Positions 32,911 through 35,000 of a DNA stretch of 35,000 nucleotides are shown here, piece by piece (the stretch's first letter is position 1; each line of letters begins with the position of its first letter). The stretch spans positions 1 through 35,000 of the forward strand of contig NTXX01000083.1 in the NCBI GenBank assembly GCA_002559145.1, written 5' to 3'. This DNA is from Bacillus sp. AFS006103 (GTDB taxonomy: Bacteria; Bacillota; Bacilli; Bacillales; Cytobacillaceae). The notes under the pieces are model-generated. The model had not been told where the DNA came from and searched no databases. It was given only the letters and a program-made list of their open reading frames with translations. Position numbers and translations under genes: made by a program.

Positions 32911-32936
32911 CCGTCATTTTTAAATGATGGTTTTTT
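32911..32936 (+). terminator. Terminator after the DUF3231 gene
   Basis: CCGTCATTT (32911-32919) pairs with AAATGATGG (32922-32930, one G-U), followed by T6. Confidence 0.88.
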
Positions 32937-32969
32937 CCATTTATCCTAAACTGTAAACAATTAAATTTT

Positions 32970-33005
32970 CCCAACGCCAAAAAGGAACCTGGTGTTGGGA
33001 TTTTT
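32970..33005 (+). terminator. Second terminator-like hairpin before the protease gene
   Basis: CCCAACGCCA (32970-32979) pairs with TGGTGTTGGG (32990-32999, one G-U), followed by A and T5. Together with 32911-32936 it insulates the protease gene. Confidence 0.8.
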
Positions 33006-33041
33006 AATTGTAAAGAATACTTTTCGATTGTGGTTTTTGTT

Positions 33042-33054
33042 GGTGCCTGACACC
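33042..33054. repeat. Dispersed palindrome copy upstream of the protease
   Basis: GGTGCCTGACACC, a single copy, 95 bp before the protease start codon. Confidence 0.9.
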
Positions 33055-33148
33055 ATGTCCTCACTTTTTCCCAATTATCCTAATCGCTTCGCCATGTTAT
33101 GATTATTTAGAAAATTCAAAAATAGTTATCATTAGGAGGCGGTTGGAG

Positions 33149-34780
33149 TTGAAAAAGAGAACGTCATTGGTACTAGCATTGGGATTAACGATGGGGTCTG
33201 TGCTGCCGATTACGGCTGCAGCAAAAATAGTACCCTACAATGTAACCGTAAAGAAAGACGCGGCCCTGTTCGGTAAGGATGCAAAGGTTAACTGGAAAAA
33301 AGGACAAATAGTACCATCCTTCGTTCATGGGAAGCTTTCAACCAAAGTTTATAAAGACAAAGATGCGATTAAGCAATTCTTAAAAGAAAATAAATCACTT
33401 TATCAACTCGATACCGATAAAGATTTAACACTGCTTGATGTTCAGACAGACGAGCTTGGCAGTACCCACTATAACTTTGTTCAATCCATTCAAGGGATAC
33501 CAGTGGATGGGGCGAAGTTTAAGGTACATACCGATAAAGATGGTATTGTTACTGCCGTCAATGGAGATGTGTTCCCAGAAGCATCTTCCTATTTCAAAGG
33601 AGCATTGAAAGCACAGCTATCCAAGGATGCTGCACTTAGTCAATCTTGGAAATCTATTAAGCTGACCAAAGCAGAAACCTTAACCAATGCCGAAGCAGGT
33701 CCAACTGGTAAAAAGGTAGAAGATACAGTTGAAAAGGCGGAATTAGTTGTTTATAAGAGTGGTAATCAATTTAATTTGGCATACAAAACTAATCTCCAAT
33801 TTATTCAGCCATACCCGGCAAACTGGGTCGTTTATGTGGATGCTGTAAATGGAAATATCTTAAACTCCTATAATGCAGTCGCTGATGGAACTGGAGTCGG
33901 TGTTCTAGGCGATACGAAGACGCTTAATACCTATTATTCGAGTGGTACGTACTATTTATATGACACTACTAAACCGATGACAGGAGTTATTGAAACCTTA
34001 ACGGCAGTAAATAGAACCCGGTTACCTGGTAATTATTCTGTTGACCCCGATAATAATTTTAACGCAACGTCACAGGGAGCTGATGTAGACGCGCACTACT
34101 ATGCGGGTGTCGTCTATGATTATTATAAGAATACGTTTAATAGAAATAGTTTTGATAATAATGGGGCTACTCTTCGCTCCACTGTTCACTATGGCAGAAA
34201 TTACAACAATGCGTTCTGGAACGGATCGCAAATGGTGTATGGAGATGGCGATGGAACAACATTCCGTTCATTGTCAGGAGCGCTTGATGTGGTGGCACAT
34301 GAATTAACACATGCGGTTACAGAAAGAACAGCAGGGTTGCAATACCAATATCAATCCGGTGCCTTAAATGAGTCCATTTCCGATACGTTTGGAGTATTCC
34401 TTGATAATGGGGATTACTTAATTGGTGAGGATGTGTACACGCCAAATCAAGCCGGCGATGCTCTTCGTAGTCTATCAAACCCTGAACTTTATGGACAGCC
34501 ATCGACTATGAGCGGCTATGTTAATACAACCTCTGATAATGGCGGAGTTCACACGAATAGTGGAATTCCGAACAAAGCAGCCTATTTAACGATTTCAAGC
34601 TTGGGGACAGCTGTCGCTGAAAAAATCTACTATCGAGCGCTAACTGTTTATCTAACTCCTACAAGTAACTTTAGTGGTGCACGTGCCGCTCTTCTTGCAG
34701 CCGCAGCAGATCTGTATGGATCAACAAGCACACAGTACAATGCTGTTAAATCTGCATGGACTCAAGTGGGCGTAAACTAG
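33149..34780 (+). CDS. Secreted neutral metalloprotease (M4, thermolysin/bacillolysin family)
   Basis: A 543-aa preproenzyme. The signal peptide is MKKRTSLVLALGLTMGSV...TAAA. The propeptide has FTP and PepSY-type segments (NFVQSIQGIPVDGAKFKVHTD, DGIVTAVNGDV). The catalytic domain begins near ADGTGVGVLGDTK. Zinc site HELTH is at 384-388 with the third ligand E408 in NESISD, 24 residues after the first histidine as in thermolysin. The catalytic histidine region is DNGGVHTNSGIPNKAAY. It hydrolyses extracellular protein. TTG at 33143 is only three bases after AGGAGG, whereas TTG at 33149 is nine bases after and begins MKKRTSL, so the latter is chosen. Monocistronic. Confidence 0.95.
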   Translation: MKKRTSLVLALGLTMGSVLPITAAAKIVPYNVTVKKDAALFGKDAKVNWKKGQIVPSFVHGKLSTKVYKDKDAIKQFLKENKSLYQLDTDKDLTLLDVQTDELGSTHYNFVQSIQGIPVDGAKFKVHTDKDGIVTAVNGDVFPEASSYFKGALKAQLSKDAALSQSWKSIKLTKAETLTNAEAGPTGKKVEDTVEKAELVVYKSGNQFNLAYKTNLQFIQPYPANWVVYVDAVNGNILNSYNAVADGTGVGVLGDTKTLNTYYSSGTYYLYDTTKPMTGVIETLTAVNRTRLPGNYSVDPDNNFNATSQGADVDAHYYAGVVYDYYKNTFNRNSFDNNGATLRSTVHYGRNYNNAFWNGSQMVYGDGDGTTFRSLSGALDVVAHELTHAVTERTAGLQYQYQSGALNESISDTFGVFLDNGDYLIGEDVYTPNQAGDALRSLSNPELYGQPSTMSGYVNTTSDNGGVHTNSGIPNKAAYLTISSLGTAVAEKIYYRALTVYLTPTSNFSGARAALLAAAADLYGSTSTQYNAVKSAWTQVGVN

Positions 34781-34789
34781 AATATGTTT

Positions 34790-34828
34790 GAAATCAGCCA
34801 TCACATAATGTGATGGCTGATTTCTTTT
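34790..34828 (+). terminator. Terminator after the protease gene
   Basis: A perfect 15-bp stem (34790-34804 with 34810-34824, core ATCAGCCATCAC), loop ATAAT, followed by TTTTATT. Confidence 0.93.
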
Positions 34829-34850
34829 ATTAAAAAAGAGCAAAAAAATA

Positions 34851-34871
34851 GATTGGTGTCAGGCACCAATC
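34851..34871. repeat. Dispersed palindrome copy near the right edge
   Basis: The core GGTGTCAGGCACC with extended symmetric flanks GATT and AATC. From here to the window end no gene is visible; the last bases GGAGGTGG look like a ribosome binding site for a gene starting outside the window. Confidence 0.9.
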
Positions 34872-35000
34872 CAAAATGGGAAGTTTTAAGAAATGAGCTC
34901 TTCGAACCATTTCCTAATTAAGTTACCCTTATATTAAGAAAAACATATGTAGAACTTATAGTGAAGTTATGTGGAAGTTATGAAGATTATGGAGGTGGAT

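Overview
The window looks like chromosome of a low-GC, spore-forming Bacillaceae member, most likely near Bacillus/Neobacillus. The reasons are AGGAGG-type ribosome binding sites with several TTG and GTG starts, a gntR-gntK-gntP-gntZ operon with the operator known from Bacillus subtilis, a GltT carrier, a HemY/CgoX-type haem enzyme, DUF3231 and DUF3889 proteins, a bacillolysin-type protease, and many copies of the short palindrome GGTGCCTGACACC. The genus is an inference.

Layout. 1-640: 3' end of a TnpB gene with a damaged zinc finger, followed by a probable omega RNA. 689-3910: SWIM/SNF2 helicase carrying an in-frame repeat insertion. 3988-8374: small unlinked genes (YggT-type membrane protein, HAD phosphatase, small unknown protein, DUF1801 protein, alpha/beta hydrolase, hemY). 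8545-11316: 2-hydroxyacid dehydrogenase, a decayed repeat-bearing spacer, and gltT. 11457-16275: a sulfate-uptake operon (promoter with a dyad on the -35 box, leader attenuator, Cys-containing mini-ORF, yezD-like gene, binding lipoprotein, CysT, CysW, CysA). 16319-21591 (minus strand): the complete gluconate operon with GntR operator and a probable cre site. 21765-24220: a frameshifted MOSC gene, a DUF3889 protein, an acetyltransferase and an internally deleted DUF3231 gene. 24424-28296: a TPR-like unknown, a small unknown, a DUF2269 membrane protein and an FAD oxidoreductase. 28297-30036: a long structured leader and a drug-efflux-like MFS gene. 30083-32869: an orphan sensor kinase divergent from an intact DUF3231 gene. 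33149-34780: secreted M4 protease.

How the genes work together. The sulfate operon imports sulfate through lipoprotein, two permeases and an ATPase. The gluconate operon imports gluconate (GntP), phosphorylates it (GntK) and oxidises 6-phosphogluconate (GntZ) under GntR control. Most other genes are single units closed by clear hairpin terminators.

The least explained signals are regulatory RNA and repeats. The strongest is the MFS leader: a short leader reading frame runs into the 5' arm of a terminator whose 3' arm is the gene's own Shine-Dalgarno sequence. Others are the attenuator and Cys-containing mini-ORF ahead of the sulfate genes, a 21-bp-phased repeat array between cysT and cysW, and the TnpB/omega RNA remnant. 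I found no CRISPR array, no rRNA, no tRNA and no complete new defence system.
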